This document shows positions 8,416 to 16,343 of a stretch of 64,000 nt of DNA, in pieces. Numbering within the stretch: position 1 is the first letter of the stretch; each line of letters starts with the position of its first letter. The position numbers and the translations under genes were made by a program. The stretch is from positions 310,001 through 374,000 of the forward strand of contig NZ_BCQP01000010.1 in NCBI RefSeq assembly GCF_001552135.1, in the 5' to 3' direction. The stretch is from Actinomadura chibensis NBRC 106107 (GTDB lineage: Bacteria > Actinomycetota > Actinomycetes > Streptosporangiales > Streptosporangiaceae). The notes under the pieces were generated by a model, which saw nothing but the letters and a program-made list of their open reading frames with translations, did not search any database and had not been told where the DNA came from.

Positions 8416-8928
8416 TTACCGTCGGGCCTCATGGGGTCCGCCGGCGTCGGCGCGGGCGTCCCGGCCCGGCGCGCACGGCGCGGGCTCGCCGAACCGCGTG
8501 TCGTGGTGGGCGAGGACCCGCAGGATCAGGTCCTTGAACAGGCGGACCTCGTCCGGGGACAGCGGCTCGAACAGCACCTCGTTCAGCCGGGCGCGGTCGG
8601 CGAGGGCCTCGCCGAGCGCGAGCCTGCCGTCCTCGGTGGCGTCCAGGGCGTAGCGGCGGCGGTCCTCCGGGTCGCGGCGGCGCGAGACGTGCCCGGCCTC
8701 CTCCAGCGCGTCGACGATGCCGACCAGGTCGCCGGGGTCCATCCGCAAGTCGGCGGCGACCTCGCGCTGCGACATCGGCCCGAGGCGCGCGACGCACGCG
8801 AGGACGAGCATGTGCGGCAGCCGCAGCCGGCCGGGGAACATGCGGACCGAGGTGCGCCGCGCGAGCCGCATCAGCTCGAACATCAGGTAGGTGGCCGAGT
8901 CGCGCATCGGGTCGGGCCGGTCGTCCAC
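8416..8928 (-). CDS. MarR family transcriptional regulator
   Basis: 170 residues with a winged helix-turn-helix: PHMLVLACVARLGPMSQREV, ADLRMDPGDLVGIVDALEEAGHVSRR, then the wing DPEDRRRYALDATEDGR. These are standard MarR features. GTG 8928 is preceded by GGGAGGGGG. It is divergent from a DrrAB-like ABC exporter and a palindrome lies in the shared promoter region, so the likely role is ligand-relieved repression of that exporter and of itself (inference from arrangement). The last 25 residues are a disordered Ala/Gly/Pro tail. Confidence 0.88.
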   Translation of the reverse strand: MDDRPDPMRDSATYLMFELMRLARRTSVRMFPGRLRLPHMLVLACVARLGPMSQREVAADLRMDPGDLVGIVDALEEAGHVSRRRDPEDRRRYALDATEDGRLALGEALADRARLNEVLFEPLSPDEVRLFKDLILRVLAHHDTRFGEPAPCAPGRDARADAGGPHEARR

Positions 8929-8968
8929 GTCCCCCTCCCTCGGGTTCGGTTGGCATGTCCATTTTCTC

Positions 8969-8998
8969 TTGACCTGAGAGATAGGCTATCCCTACCGT
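8969..8998 (+). promoter_or_regulatory. Promoter of the ABC exporter with an embedded palindrome (candidate MarR operator)
   Basis: TTGACC (8969-8974) and TACCGT (8993-8998) make a -35/-10 pair with an 18-base spacer, ending 48 bp before the ATPase start. Inside the spacer is GATAG-g-CTATC (8980-8990), a perfect 5-bp inverted repeat. A repressor bound there would block RNA polymerase. The divergent MarR gene is the obvious candidate. Confidence 0.45.
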
Positions 8999-9046
8999 TG
9001 GTGGGCTAACAAATGTGGGCCGGTGCGCGACGCGGAGGGAGACCGG

Positions 9047-10030
9047 ATGCCGGACGGGGGACCCGCCGTCGAGGTCGACGGCCTGATCAAGCGGTTCGGG
9101 GACGTGGAGGCCGTGCGCGGCATCGGCTTCACCGTCCGTCCCGGGGAGATCTTCGGGTTCCTCGGGCCGAACGGCGCCGGCAAGTCCACCACGATCAACA
9201 TGCTGTGCACGCTGCTGAAGCCGAGCGGCGGGCGGGCGCTGGTCGGCGGGTTCGACGTGGTGACCGAGCGCGACGCGGTCCGCCGCAACATCGGCCTGGT
9301 GTTCCAGGACACGACGCTCGACGGCTACCTGTCCGGCGAGCAGAACCTGCGGTTCCACGCCGAGCTGTACGGCGTGCCGAGGGCGGTCACCGCCGACCGC
9401 ATCCGGCAGGTGCTGGAGATGGTCGGGCTGTGGGACCGGCGCTCGGACCTGGTGCAGACCTACTCCGGCGGGATGAAGCGGCGGCTGGAGATCGCGCGCG
9501 GCCTGCTGCACTCCCCGCGGGTGCTGTTCCTGGACGAGCCGACCGTCGGCCTCGACCCGCAGACCCGCGCGTCCATCTGGGACTACATCCGCCAGCTCAA
9601 GGACGCCGAAGAGATCACGATCTTCATGACGACCCACTACATGGACGAAGCGGAGTTCTGCGACCGGATCGCGATCATGGATTCGGGGCGGATCGTCGCG
9701 CTGGACACCCCCGAGGCGCTCAAGGCGGGCGTCGGCGAGGACCGGGTCCGCATCCAGACCGCCGACGACGAGGCCGCGATCGCCGCGATCAAGGAGCGGT
9801 TCGACCTGGAGGCGGTCGTGTCCGAGGGCGCGGTCGCGTTCTCGGTGGCGTCCGGGGAGGCGTTCGTGCCGCGGCTGTTCGCCGAGCTCGGCGTGCCGAT
9901 CCGGTCGGTGAGCGTGTCCCGGCCGTCCCTGGACGACGTGTTCATGTCCTTCACCGGTTCGACGATCCGCGACGCCGAGGCCGGCACGGCCGACCGCATG
10001 CGCGTCGCGATGCGCGCGATGCGCCGCTAG
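9047..10030 (+). CDS. ABC transporter ATP-binding protein (DrrA-like)
   Basis: 327 residues, the length of daunorubicin-resistance-type ATPases. Walker [10 protein letters not shown] is at residues 40-48; signature YSGGMKRR, Walker B VLFLDEPT and the H-loop TTHYMDEAE follow. A C-terminal DrrA extension ends with the typical [12 protein letters not shown] motif. It energises export by the following permease; the substrate is unknown, probably a drug or hydrophobic metabolite. ATG 9047 is chosen over GTG 9023 because GGAGGGA lies seven bases upstream. A 35-bp gap with a good ribosome site separates it from the permease. Confidence 0.93.
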   Translation: MPDGGPAVEVDGLIKRFGDVEAVRGIGFTVRPGEIFGFLGPNGAGKSTTINMLCTLLKPSGGRALVGGFDVVTERDAVRRNIGLVFQDTTLDGYLSGEQNLRFHAELYGVPRAVTADRIRQVLEMVGLWDRRSDLVQTYSGGMKRRLEIARGLLHSPRVLFLDEPTVGLDPQTRASIWDYIRQLKDAEEITIFMTTHYMDEAEFCDRIAIMDSGRIVALDTPEALKAGVGEDRVRIQTADDEAAIAAIKERFDLEAVVSEGAVAFSVASGEAFVPRLFAELGVPIRSVSVSRPSLDDVFMSFTGSTIRDAEAGTADRMRVAMRAMRR

Positions 10031-10065
10031 CCGGGCACGGGCGAGAGGCGAGGAGAAGAGAGACC

Positions 10066-10956
10066 ATGGCGAGTTCGGTCAAGACCGCCGCCCCGGTCGC
10101 CGACGTGGTCCGCGTCCGGGTGCCGGAGCCGGGCCTGCGGCAGGACCTGCGCGCGGTGCGGATCGTCCTGCACCGGGAGCTGATCCGGTTCTGGCGCGAC
10201 AAGCTGCGGATGGTGTCGGGGCTGGTCCAGCCGGTGCTGTGGCTGCTGGTCATGGGCACCGGGCTGTCGAACCTGATGGCGAGCGGCGGCGGCGCGCACG
10301 GCGACATCGACCTGAAGACGTTCATCTTCCCGGGCGTGTGCGCGATGTCGGTGATGTTCACCGCGATGTTCTCCGCCGGGTCGATCGTGTGGGACCGGGA
10401 GTTCGGGTTCCTGCGCGAGATGCTCGTCGCGCCGGTCAGCCGCAGCGCGATCGTCATCGGCAAGTGCGTCGGCGGCGCGCTCGTCGCGACGCTGCAGGGC
10501 GCGGTGATCGTGGCGCTGGCCGGGCTGGCGGGCGTCCCCTACGACCCGGTGCTGCTGGCGGAGCTGCTCGGCCTGATGTTCATCGGCGCGTTCGCGCTCA
10601 CCGGGTTCGGGGTGATGATGGCCGCGCGGATCAAGCAGATGCAGTCGTTCTTCGGCCTGATGCAGATGGCCATGATGCCGATGATGTTCCTGTCCGGGGC
10701 GCTGTACCCGCTGAACGGGCTGCCGACGTGGCTGACCGTCCTCACCCGGTTCAACCCGCTCACCTACGCGGTCGACCCGCTGCGCCAGGCCGTGTTCCGC
10801 CACCTGGACCTGACGCCCGCGCTCCAGCGCACGTTCAACCCGGGCGTGACGTGGAACGGATGGGTCGTCCCGGTGTGGCTGGAGATCGTCATCGTGCTGT
10901 GCATGGGCGTCGGGCTGATGGGCGTCGCCATCGTGGAGTTCCGCCACGCGGACTGA
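10066..10956 (+). CDS. ABC-2 type transporter permease (DrrB-like)
   Basis: 296 residues with about six membrane segments. Visible hydrophobic stretches include SGLVQPVLWLLVMGTGL, FPGVCAMSVMFTAMFSAG, LVATLQGAVIVALAGLAG, LLGLMFIGAFALTGFG, MQMAMMPMMFLSGALYPL and a last one near ILCMGVGLMGVAIVEF-like sequence. The family motif VWDREFGFLREMLVAPVSR lies in the coupling loop. It forms the membrane channel with the upstream ATPase. AGGAGAAGAG precedes ATG 10066. A cytoplasmic N-terminal helix of 40 residues precedes the first membrane segment, as in DrrB. Confidence 0.92.
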   Translation: MASSVKTAAPVADVVRVRVPEPGLRQDLRAVRIVLHRELIRFWRDKLRMVSGLVQPVLWLLVMGTGLSNLMASGGGAHGDIDLKTFIFPGVCAMSVMFTAMFSAGSIVWDREFGFLREMLVAPVSRSAIVIGKCVGGALVATLQGAVIVALAGLAGVPYDPVLLAELLGLMFIGAFALTGFGVMMAARIKQMQSFFGLMQMAMMPMMFLSGALYPLNGLPTWLTVLTRFNPLTYAVDPLRQAVFRHLDLTPALQRTFNPGVTWNGWVVPVWLEIVIVLCMGVGLMGVAIVEFRHAD

Positions 10957-11049
10957 CTCAGCGAGATCCACCCGTCACCGTTCGTGATGCTGGATACTGG
11001 GCTGGCTACTCATGGAGTCGGCTCGGATTCGAAGGGTGATGGTATCCAG

Positions 11050-12255
11050 GTGAACGGGCATCGGACGATGTGGCGCTGGACGGTGGCCGCCGCGGCGGTC
11101 CTCGCGGCGGTGGCCGTCCCCGCGACGGCGGACGGGCGGGCGGCCCGCGCGGCCCACGCCGCGCCCGCGGCGCGGACGGCGGACGCGGGGCCGGGGCTGC
11201 GGATCACGCGGTTCCTCGGGGAGCGGACGCTCCCGCACATGATGAGGTTCGAGGGCACGACCGTCGGCGGCCTGTCGGGCATCGACCGCGACCCCCGCAC
11301 GGGGACGTGGTACATGATCTCCGACGACCGCCGGCGCTACGGCCCGGCCCGCTTCTACACCGGGAGCGTCGACATCGACCCGCGCACCGGCGCGTTCTCC
11401 GGCGTCCGGATCAGCGGCGTCTCGACGCTGCGGCGGGCGGACGGCACCCCCTACCCGGGTTTCGGCGAGCCCGGGTCCGCCGACCCGGAGAGCATCCGCT
11501 ACGACCCGAGGTCGGAACGGGTCGTGTGGGGCGACGAGGGCGACCGCCCGGACGAGACCCACCCGGGGATCCCGGTGTCGGACCTGTCGGTGCGGTGGGC
11601 GGGCCGCGACGGCGCCTACCGCGGGGAGCTGGCCGTCCCGCCGAACCTGAAGCAGACCGACGAGCACCGCGGGCCCCGCCGCAACTTCGGGTTCGAGGGC
11701 GTGGCGCTCACCCGGCACGGCGTCGCCGCGATGGCCGAGGGACCCCGCTACGAGGACGGCGACCCGCCGTCCACCCGGCAGGGCGCGCTCACCCGGCTCA
11801 CGCTGTGGGACCGGTCCGGGCGCGCGCGGGCGCAGTACGCCTACCCGGTCGACCGGCTCGCGGCCGCGCCCGTCCCGGCGGGCGGCGCCGACAGCGGCGT
11901 CTCGGAGCTCCTCGCCGCGGGCGGCCACCGGTTCCTGGCGCTGGAGCGGTCGTGGATCGAGGGCGTCGGCTACAAGGCCAGGCTGTACGAGTTCGACACG
12001 CGCGGCGCGTCGGACGTCCTCGGCCGCGACTCGCTCGCGGGCGGCGCCGGGTACCGGACGGTCGCCAAGCGGCTCGTCGCCGACCTCGGCCGCTTCGGCG
12101 GGACGACCCAGAACCTGGAGTCGATGAGCTGGGGGCCGCGCCTGCGCTCGGGCGAGTGCACGCTGGTGGTGGGCTCGGACGACAACTTCGACTCCCGCGA
12201 GGTCACGCAGTTCCTGGCGTTCGCGGTGGACGGCTGCCGCGCCGCGCCCCGCTGA
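11050..12255 (+). CDS. Secreted esterase-like activity of phytase family protein
   Basis: 401 residues. The N-terminus has a signal peptide: a short Arg/Trp n-region, then TVAAAAVLAAVAVPATA. The mature part is the phytase-like beta-propeller family (PF13449 type): VGGLSGIDRDPRTGTWYMIS near the start, a FGEPGSADPESIRYDP block, NFGFEGVALTRHGVAAMAEG in the middle, and TTQNLESMSWGP with VVGSDDNFDS at the end. It probably acts outside the cell on a phosphoester or ester, but no catalytic residue is certain. GTG 11050 was chosen as the latest start upstream of the signal peptide with GAAGGG in range; ATG 11068 is an alternative. A strong terminator follows. Confidence 0.8.
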   Translation: MNGHRTMWRWTVAAAAVLAAVAVPATADGRAARAAHAAPAARTADAGPGLRITRFLGERTLPHMMRFEGTTVGGLSGIDRDPRTGTWYMISDDRRRYGPARFYTGSVDIDPRTGAFSGVRISGVSTLRRADGTPYPGFGEPGSADPESIRYDPRSERVVWGDEGDRPDETHPGIPVSDLSVRWAGRDGAYRGELAVPPNLKQTDEHRGPRRNFGFEGVALTRHGVAAMAEGPRYEDGDPPSTRQGALTRLTLWDRSGRARAQYAYPVDRLAAAPVPAGGADSGVSELLAAGGHRFLALERSWIEGVGYKARLYEFDTRGASDVLGRDSLAGGAGYRTVAKRLVADLGRFGGTTQNLESMSWGPRLRSGECTLVVGSDDNFDSREVTQFLAFAVDGCRAAPR

Positions 12256-12278
12256 GCCGACCTGCGATCGCGAACGGG

Positions 12279-12314
12279 AAGGCCCGCTGGACCGGTACCG
12301 GTCCAGCGGGCCTT
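12279..12314. terminator. Perfect 36-bp palindromic terminator, bidirectional
   Basis: The sequence 12279-12314 is completely self-complementary, with GGCCCGCTGGACC arms around a GGTACC centre. On the plus strand it is followed by TTTT. It sits 24 bp after the phytase-like gene and 21 bp after the end of the convergent sigma-factor gene, so it can end both transcripts. Confidence 0.85.
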
Positions 12315-12334
12315 TTCCGCGGGTGGTGCGCGTG

Positions 12335-13717
12335 TCAGACGGCGAAGTCGAGCAGCGGGCGCGCGTTGCTCGGGTGCCGCAGCTTCGACAGCGACTCCTT
12401 CTCCAGCTGCCGGATCCGCTCGCGGGTCAGCCCGAGCGCCTTGCCGATCTCGTCGAGGGTGCGGGGCGTCCCGTCGTACAGCCCGAACCGCATCGCCATG
12501 ATCTTGGCCTCGCGCGGCGACAGGATGTCGAGGGTGCGGCGCAGCTGGTCGGCCATGAGCTGCCGGTCGACCAGCTCGGACGCCTCGGGGCAGTCGGTGT
12601 CCTCGATGAGGTCGCCGATGCGGGTCTCGCCGTCCTCGCCGATGGTGGAGTCCAGGCTGATCGGCTGGCGGCTGGTGCGAAGCAGCTCGCGGACCTGCTC
12701 GGGGCTCTTGTCGAGCTCGGCGGCCAGCTCCTCGGGGGTGGGCTCGCGGCCGAGGCGCTGGTGCATGTCGCGCTCGACGCGGCTGAGCTTGCTCAGCATC
12801 TCCAGCACGTGGACGGGCAGCCGGATCGTCCGCGCCGAGTCGGCGAACCCGCGCTGGATCGCCTGCCGGATCCACCACATCGCGTAGGTGGAGAACTTGT
12901 AGCCCTTGGAGTAGTCGAACTTCTCCACGGCGCGGATCAGGCCGAGGTTGCCCTCCTGGACGACGTCCAGCAGCGACAGGCCCCGGTCGGAGTACTTCTT
13001 GGCGACCGACACCACGAGCCTGAGGTTGGCCTCCAGCATGTGCGCCTTGGCGCGGCGGCCGTCGGCGGCGACCCATTCCAGGTCGGCGCGCACGGCGGGG
13101 GAGAGGTCGTCGTTTTCCAGCTTGTGCTCGGCGTACAGGCCGGCCTCGATGCGCTTGGCGAGGTCGACCTCCTGCTCGGCGGTGAGCAGCTGGCGGCGTC
13201 CGATGGCCTTGAGGTAGGTGTGGACGGAGTCGCCCATGGCGGTGGACTGGTCGTCCAGGTCGGCCCCGGCGTCGGCGTCTGCCACGGTGTCGGCGGCCTC
13301 GACCTCGGTGACCTCGAACCCGTCGTCGTCGGGGGACGCGGCGTCCTCGTCGCGGGCCCGCGCCGCGGCCTTCTTGGCCGTTTTGCCCGCGCTCTTGCGG
13401 GCCTTGGCGCTCTTGGCGTTCTTGGCGGGGGCGCGCCGGGCGGTGCCGGGCGTCGCCTGGGCGGTGTCGCCGCCGTCGTGCTCGGCGGCCGCGGCCATCT
13501 TGCGGACCGTGTCGGCCTCCCCGGCCAGGCTGATCCCGGCCTCGGACAGCTCGCGCAGGATGGAGCGGCCCTGTGCCGGGCTGAGTCCGGCCGATTCGAA
13601 GGCCCCCCGCACCTCGTCGAGCGAGAGGCGCCCTTGGGCGCGGCCACGCTTCAGGAGGTCGTCGAGCGCGGGGCTCGCCGACTCCGTGAGCGGGGTCTCT
13701 ACGGCGCTTCGCGGCAT
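12335..13717 (-). CDS. RNA polymerase sigma factor, RpoD/SigA family
   Basis: 460 residues. The N-terminal part (about 1-70) resembles sigma region 1.1 (LSLDEVRGAFESAGLSPAQG). A linker follows that is first Lys/Ala-rich (PAKNAKSAKARKSAGKTAKK) and then acidic. Region 1.2 begins at DSVHTYLKAIGRRQLLTAEQ; region 2 carries DRGLSLLDVVQEGNLGLIRA and FSTYAMWWIRQAIQRGFAD; region 3 has GREPTPEELAAEL; region 4 has TLDEIGKALGLTRERIRQ. Region 2.4 differs from canonical HrdB, so it may be a group-2 rather than the principal factor. ATG 13717 follows GGGAGGGGGG. Confidence 0.9.
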   Translation of the reverse strand: MPRSAVETPLTESASPALDDLLKRGRAQGRLSLDEVRGAFESAGLSPAQGRSILRELSEAGISLAGEADTVRKMAAAAEHDGGDTAQATPGTARRAPAKNAKSAKARKSAGKTAKKAAARARDEDAASPDDDGFEVTEVEAADTVADADAGADLDDQSTAMGDSVHTYLKAIGRRQLLTAEQEVDLAKRIEAGLYAEHKLENDDLSPAVRADLEWVAADGRRAKAHMLEANLRLVVSVAKKYSDRGLSLLDVVQEGNLGLIRAVEKFDYSKGYKFSTYAMWWIRQAIQRGFADSARTIRLPVHVLEMLSKLSRVERDMHQRLGREPTPEELAAELDKSPEQVRELLRTSRQPISLDSTIGEDGETRIGDLIEDTDCPEASELVDRQLMADQLRRTLDILSPREAKIMAMRFGLYDGTPRTLDEIGKALGLTRERIRQLEKESLSKLRHPSNARPLLDFAV

Positions 13718-13935
13718 GGGGACACCCCCCTCCCTTCGGTGGTGTGAGTGCGGCGCGGATTGTGTTCGCTCGTGGCGCACGCACTTAACGGAACGTCGCG
13801 GAGCCGGTCCGTTGTTCCCGGCGCCGGGGATCGGCGTCCCGCTGGGGATCGTGGAGGAGCGATCCAGTGGATCGTGGTGCCCGAGGCGGGGCGTTTCACA
13901 CCGCCGTGCGCGCCGCGCCCCCGGACAGGACTCAC

Positions 13936-13950
13936 CTTACTGCGTAAAGG
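13936..13950. promoter_or_regulatory. Palindromic motif copy 2 (TTAC-N3-GTAA)
   Basis: CTTACTGCGTAAAGG, identical to copy 1 except for one central base, and continuing with a similar C/G-rich GGGC stretch on the right. It lies in the 277-bp region upstream of the sigma-factor gene, about 220 bp before its start, and 45 bp after the end of the transporter gene. Nothing else recognisable is in this intergenic region. Confidence 0.4.
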
Positions 13951-13994
13951 CCCTGGGCGTTGGCGATTCTCCCAAGAGAACGTCCCAAGGGAAC

Positions 13995-15008
13995 CTACGA
14001 TTCCGAACGCCTGGGACGCGACGTCCGGCCGTACCGGGCGATGACGCGTTCGCGCAGTTCGGGGTCGTCGCGGGGGACGGGTTCGAGGAAGACCTCGTCG
14101 ATCTCCTCGTGCGCGTCGCGCAGTTCATGGGCCATCCGGACGCAGGCGCGCTCGACGTCCCCGGCGGTGAGGGAGTCGCGGAAGTCCAGCCGGGCGCAGA
14201 CGAGGACGCGGTCGGCGCCGAACGTCACGGTGACGATGTCGACGACCCAGTCGACCTCGGGCGCGGCGCCGAGCGCGGCGCGGACGTCGGCGACGAGCCG
14301 CGGGTCGGCCTGCGTGCCGATCAGCAGGTTGAGGTTGATCCGGCCGAGGACGAGCGCGACGGCGGTGAGCAGCACGCCGATGAGGAGCGATCCCACGGCG
14401 TCCCAGACGGGGGAGCCGGTGAGCTGGTGCAGGCCGAGCCCGCCGAAGGCGAGGACGAGGCCGATCAGGGCGGCGGAGTCCTCCAGCAGGACGCTGACGG
14501 AGGTCGGCTCGTCGGTGCGGCGGATGTGGGCGCGCAGCGGCAGGTCCTCGGCGCGGGCGGCGGCGCGGACCTGCCGGACGGCCTGCTGCCACGACGTCGC
14601 CTCCAGGACGAACGCGATGCCGAGGACGGCGTAGCCGACGACCGCGCCGCCCTCGTCGGCGGCCCGATGCCCGGCGAGGGTCTGGACGCCCTGGTAGAAG
14701 GAGAACAGCGCGCCCATCCCGAAGATGGCGACGGCGACGAGGAGCGTCCAGATGTAGCGCTCCTTGCCGTAGCCGAGGGGGTGGCGGCGGTCGGCGGGGC
14801 GGCCGCTGCGCCGCAGGCCGACCATGAGCAGGACCTCGTTGAAGGTGTCGGCGACCGAGTGCGCGGCCTCGGCGGCCAGGGACGCCGACCCGGTGATCAG
14901 CGCGGCGACGATCTTCGCGACGGCGATGCCGAGGTTGGCGGCGAGGGCGAGCGCGACGGTGAGGGAGCTCTCGTCGCGGGTCCCGTGGTCGGTCTCGTCC
15001 GGCGGCAT
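13995..15008 (-). CDS. Cation diffusion facilitator family transporter
   Basis: 337 residues. Membrane segments begin with LTVALALAANLGIAVAKIVA. The CDF metal site AAEAAHSVADTFNEVLLM (HxxxD) is intact, and SVSVLLEDSAALIGLVLAF carries the second acidic ligand pair. A C-terminal cytoplasmic alpha/beta domain (VDIVTVTFGADRVLVCARL) follows. It exports Zn2+ or other divalent cations using the proton gradient; the metal cannot be read from sequence. ATG 15008 has GGGGAGA at good spacing; the frame stays open to ATG 15041. It lies 42 bp downstream of menE on the same strand and could be co-transcribed. Confidence 0.9.
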   Translation of the reverse strand: MPPDETDHGTRDESSLTVALALAANLGIAVAKIVAALITGSASLAAEAAHSVADTFNEVLLMVGLRRSGRPADRRHPLGYGKERYIWTLLVAVAIFGMGALFSFYQGVQTLAGHRAADEGGAVVGYAVLGIAFVLEATSWQQAVRQVRAAARAEDLPLRAHIRRTDEPTSVSVLLEDSAALIGLVLAFGGLGLHQLTGSPVWDAVGSLLIGVLLTAVALVLGRINLNLLIGTQADPRLVADVRAALGAAPEVDWVVDIVTVTFGADRVLVCARLDFRDSLTAGDVERACVRMAHELRDAHEEIDEVFLEPVPRDDPELRERVIARYGRTSRPRRSES

Positions 15009-15050
15009 TGTCGTGATCTCCCCGGGAGGCGGGGCCGCCATGCGCGCGGA

Positions 15051-16217
15051 TCAGGGACGGGGGCCTCGCAGCCGGGCCCGGTCGGGCTTTCCGGAGGCGA
15101 GCAGCGGGATGGCGTCGACGAGTTCCAGCTCGCGGGGCGCGGCGTGGGCGGGCATGGTCTCGCGGACGAGGGCGCGCAGTTCGGGCAGGCCGGGGCGGTC
15201 GGCCGCGGCGGGCACGACGACGGCGGTGACGCGTTCGCCCCAGTCGGGGTCGGGGCGTCCGACGACGACGACGTCGCGGACGCCGGGGTGCCGGGCGAGC
15301 GCGGCGGCGACCTCGCCGGCGACGACCTTCTCGCCGCCGGTGTTGATCACGTCGTCGACGCGGCCGCGGACGCGGAGCAGGCCGTCCTCCAGGGCGCCGA
15401 GGTCCTGGGTGACGAACCAGTCGCCGTCGCGGGCGGCGGCGGTCTGGTCGGGGCGCAGCCGGTAGCGGGTGAACAGGGACGGCCCGGCGAGGCGGATGCG
15501 GCCGTCCGGGGCGAGGCCCGCGCGCATGCCGGGCAGGGGCGTCCCGTCGTAGACGCAGCCGCCGCAGGTCTCGCTCATGCCGTAGGTGGTGTGGACGCGG
15601 GCGCCGCGGTCGCGGGCCTCGGCGAGCAGGGCGGGCGCTGCGGCGGCGCCGCCGAGGACGATGGCGCCGAGCCTGGCGAGGTCGGTTCCGGCGTCCAGGA
15701 GGCGGCGCAGCTGGGTGGGGACGAGGGACACGTGCGTGCCGGGGGGCGCGGCGGCGACGGCGGCGGGGTCGAAGCGCGGCGCGATGATCGGTTCGGTTCC
15801 GGCGACGAGGGCGCGGACGAGGACCTGGACGCCGGAGATGTGGCTGGTCGGGACGCAGCACAGCCACCGGTCGCCGGGCGCGGCGCCGATGCGTTCGAGG
15901 GTGCCGGCGGCGGAGTGGCGCAGCGCGGCGGCGGACAGTTCGGCGATCTTGGGGGTGCCGGTGGAGCCGGACGTGGCGATCAGCACGGCGGTGCCGTCCG
16001 CGACGGGGACGTGCCCGGCGGAGGGCGCGAAGGGACGCAGCCCTTCCGCTGTCTCGACGGCGTCCGGCGCGAGGGCGTCCAGCAGGGCCCGGAGGGCGGG
16101 CTCGGGCGTCGCCGGGGAGATCGGGCAGATCGCGGGCCCGCCGTCGAGCGCGGCCGCGAGGGCGCGCAGCAGCCGCGGGCCGGGCGGCAGGACGGCGGCG
16201 TGCAGTGGACGATCCAT
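15051..16217 (-). CDS. menE: o-Succinylbenzoate-CoA ligase MenE
   Basis: 388 residues, on the short side as usual for actinobacterial MenE. The adenylate-forming motif LIATSGSTGTPKIAE is intact. VHTTYGMSETCGGCVYDG, GRVDDVINTGGEKV and the C-terminal ASGKPDRARLRG (catalytic Lys) are also present. It converts o-succinylbenzoate to its CoA thioester in menaquinone synthesis. It is divergent from menB across 126 bp. A -35 TTGAAC / -10 TACGCT pair ends about nine bases before ATG 16217, so the leader is only a few bases. Confidence 0.93.
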   Translation of the reverse strand: MDRPLHAAVLPPGPRLLRALAAALDGGPAICPISPATPEPALRALLDALAPDAVETAEGLRPFAPSAGHVPVADGTAVLIATSGSTGTPKIAELSAAALRHSAAGTLERIGAAPGDRWLCCVPTSHISGVQVLVRALVAGTEPIIAPRFDPAAVAAAPPGTHVSLVPTQLRRLLDAGTDLARLGAIVLGGAAAAPALLAEARDRGARVHTTYGMSETCGGCVYDGTPLPGMRAGLAPDGRIRLAGPSLFTRYRLRPDQTAAARDGDWFVTQDLGALEDGLLRVRGRVDDVINTGGEKVVAGEVAAALARHPGVRDVVVVGRPDPDWGERVTAVVVPAAADRPGLPELRALVRETMPAHAAPRELELVDAIPLLASGKPDRARLRGPRP

Positions 16218-16226
16218 GGCGCCATC

Positions 16227-16256
16227 AGCGTAGACGACCCCGCTGAACGCGTTCAA
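16227..16256 (-). promoter_or_regulatory. menE promoter
   Basis: On the minus strand TTGAAC (16256 to 16251), an 18-base spacer and TACGCT (16232 to 16227) form a credible sigma-70 promoter. The predicted start lies 2-3 bases before menE ATG 16217, so the message would be nearly leaderless. The -35 hexamer is part of the inverted repeat annotated separately. Confidence 0.5.
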
Positions 16257-16260
16257 ACGG
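16244..16260. promoter_or_regulatory. Candidate men operator, copy 1 (between menE and menB)
   Basis: TGAAC-gc-GTTCA is a 12-bp perfect palindrome continuing as GTTCAAACGG. It overlaps the menE -35. Over 18 bases it matches the repeat in front of menF except for the first base and the two-base spacer. Its position between two divergent men genes would let one regulator act on both. Confidence 0.55.
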
Positions 16261-16343
16261 GGAGGCGGTTGAATGGACGCGAGCGCCGCCGCCCCCGGGC
16301 CGGGCGCGGGCCGCCCGGCCGGATCGCCGACGGAGAGGAAGCC

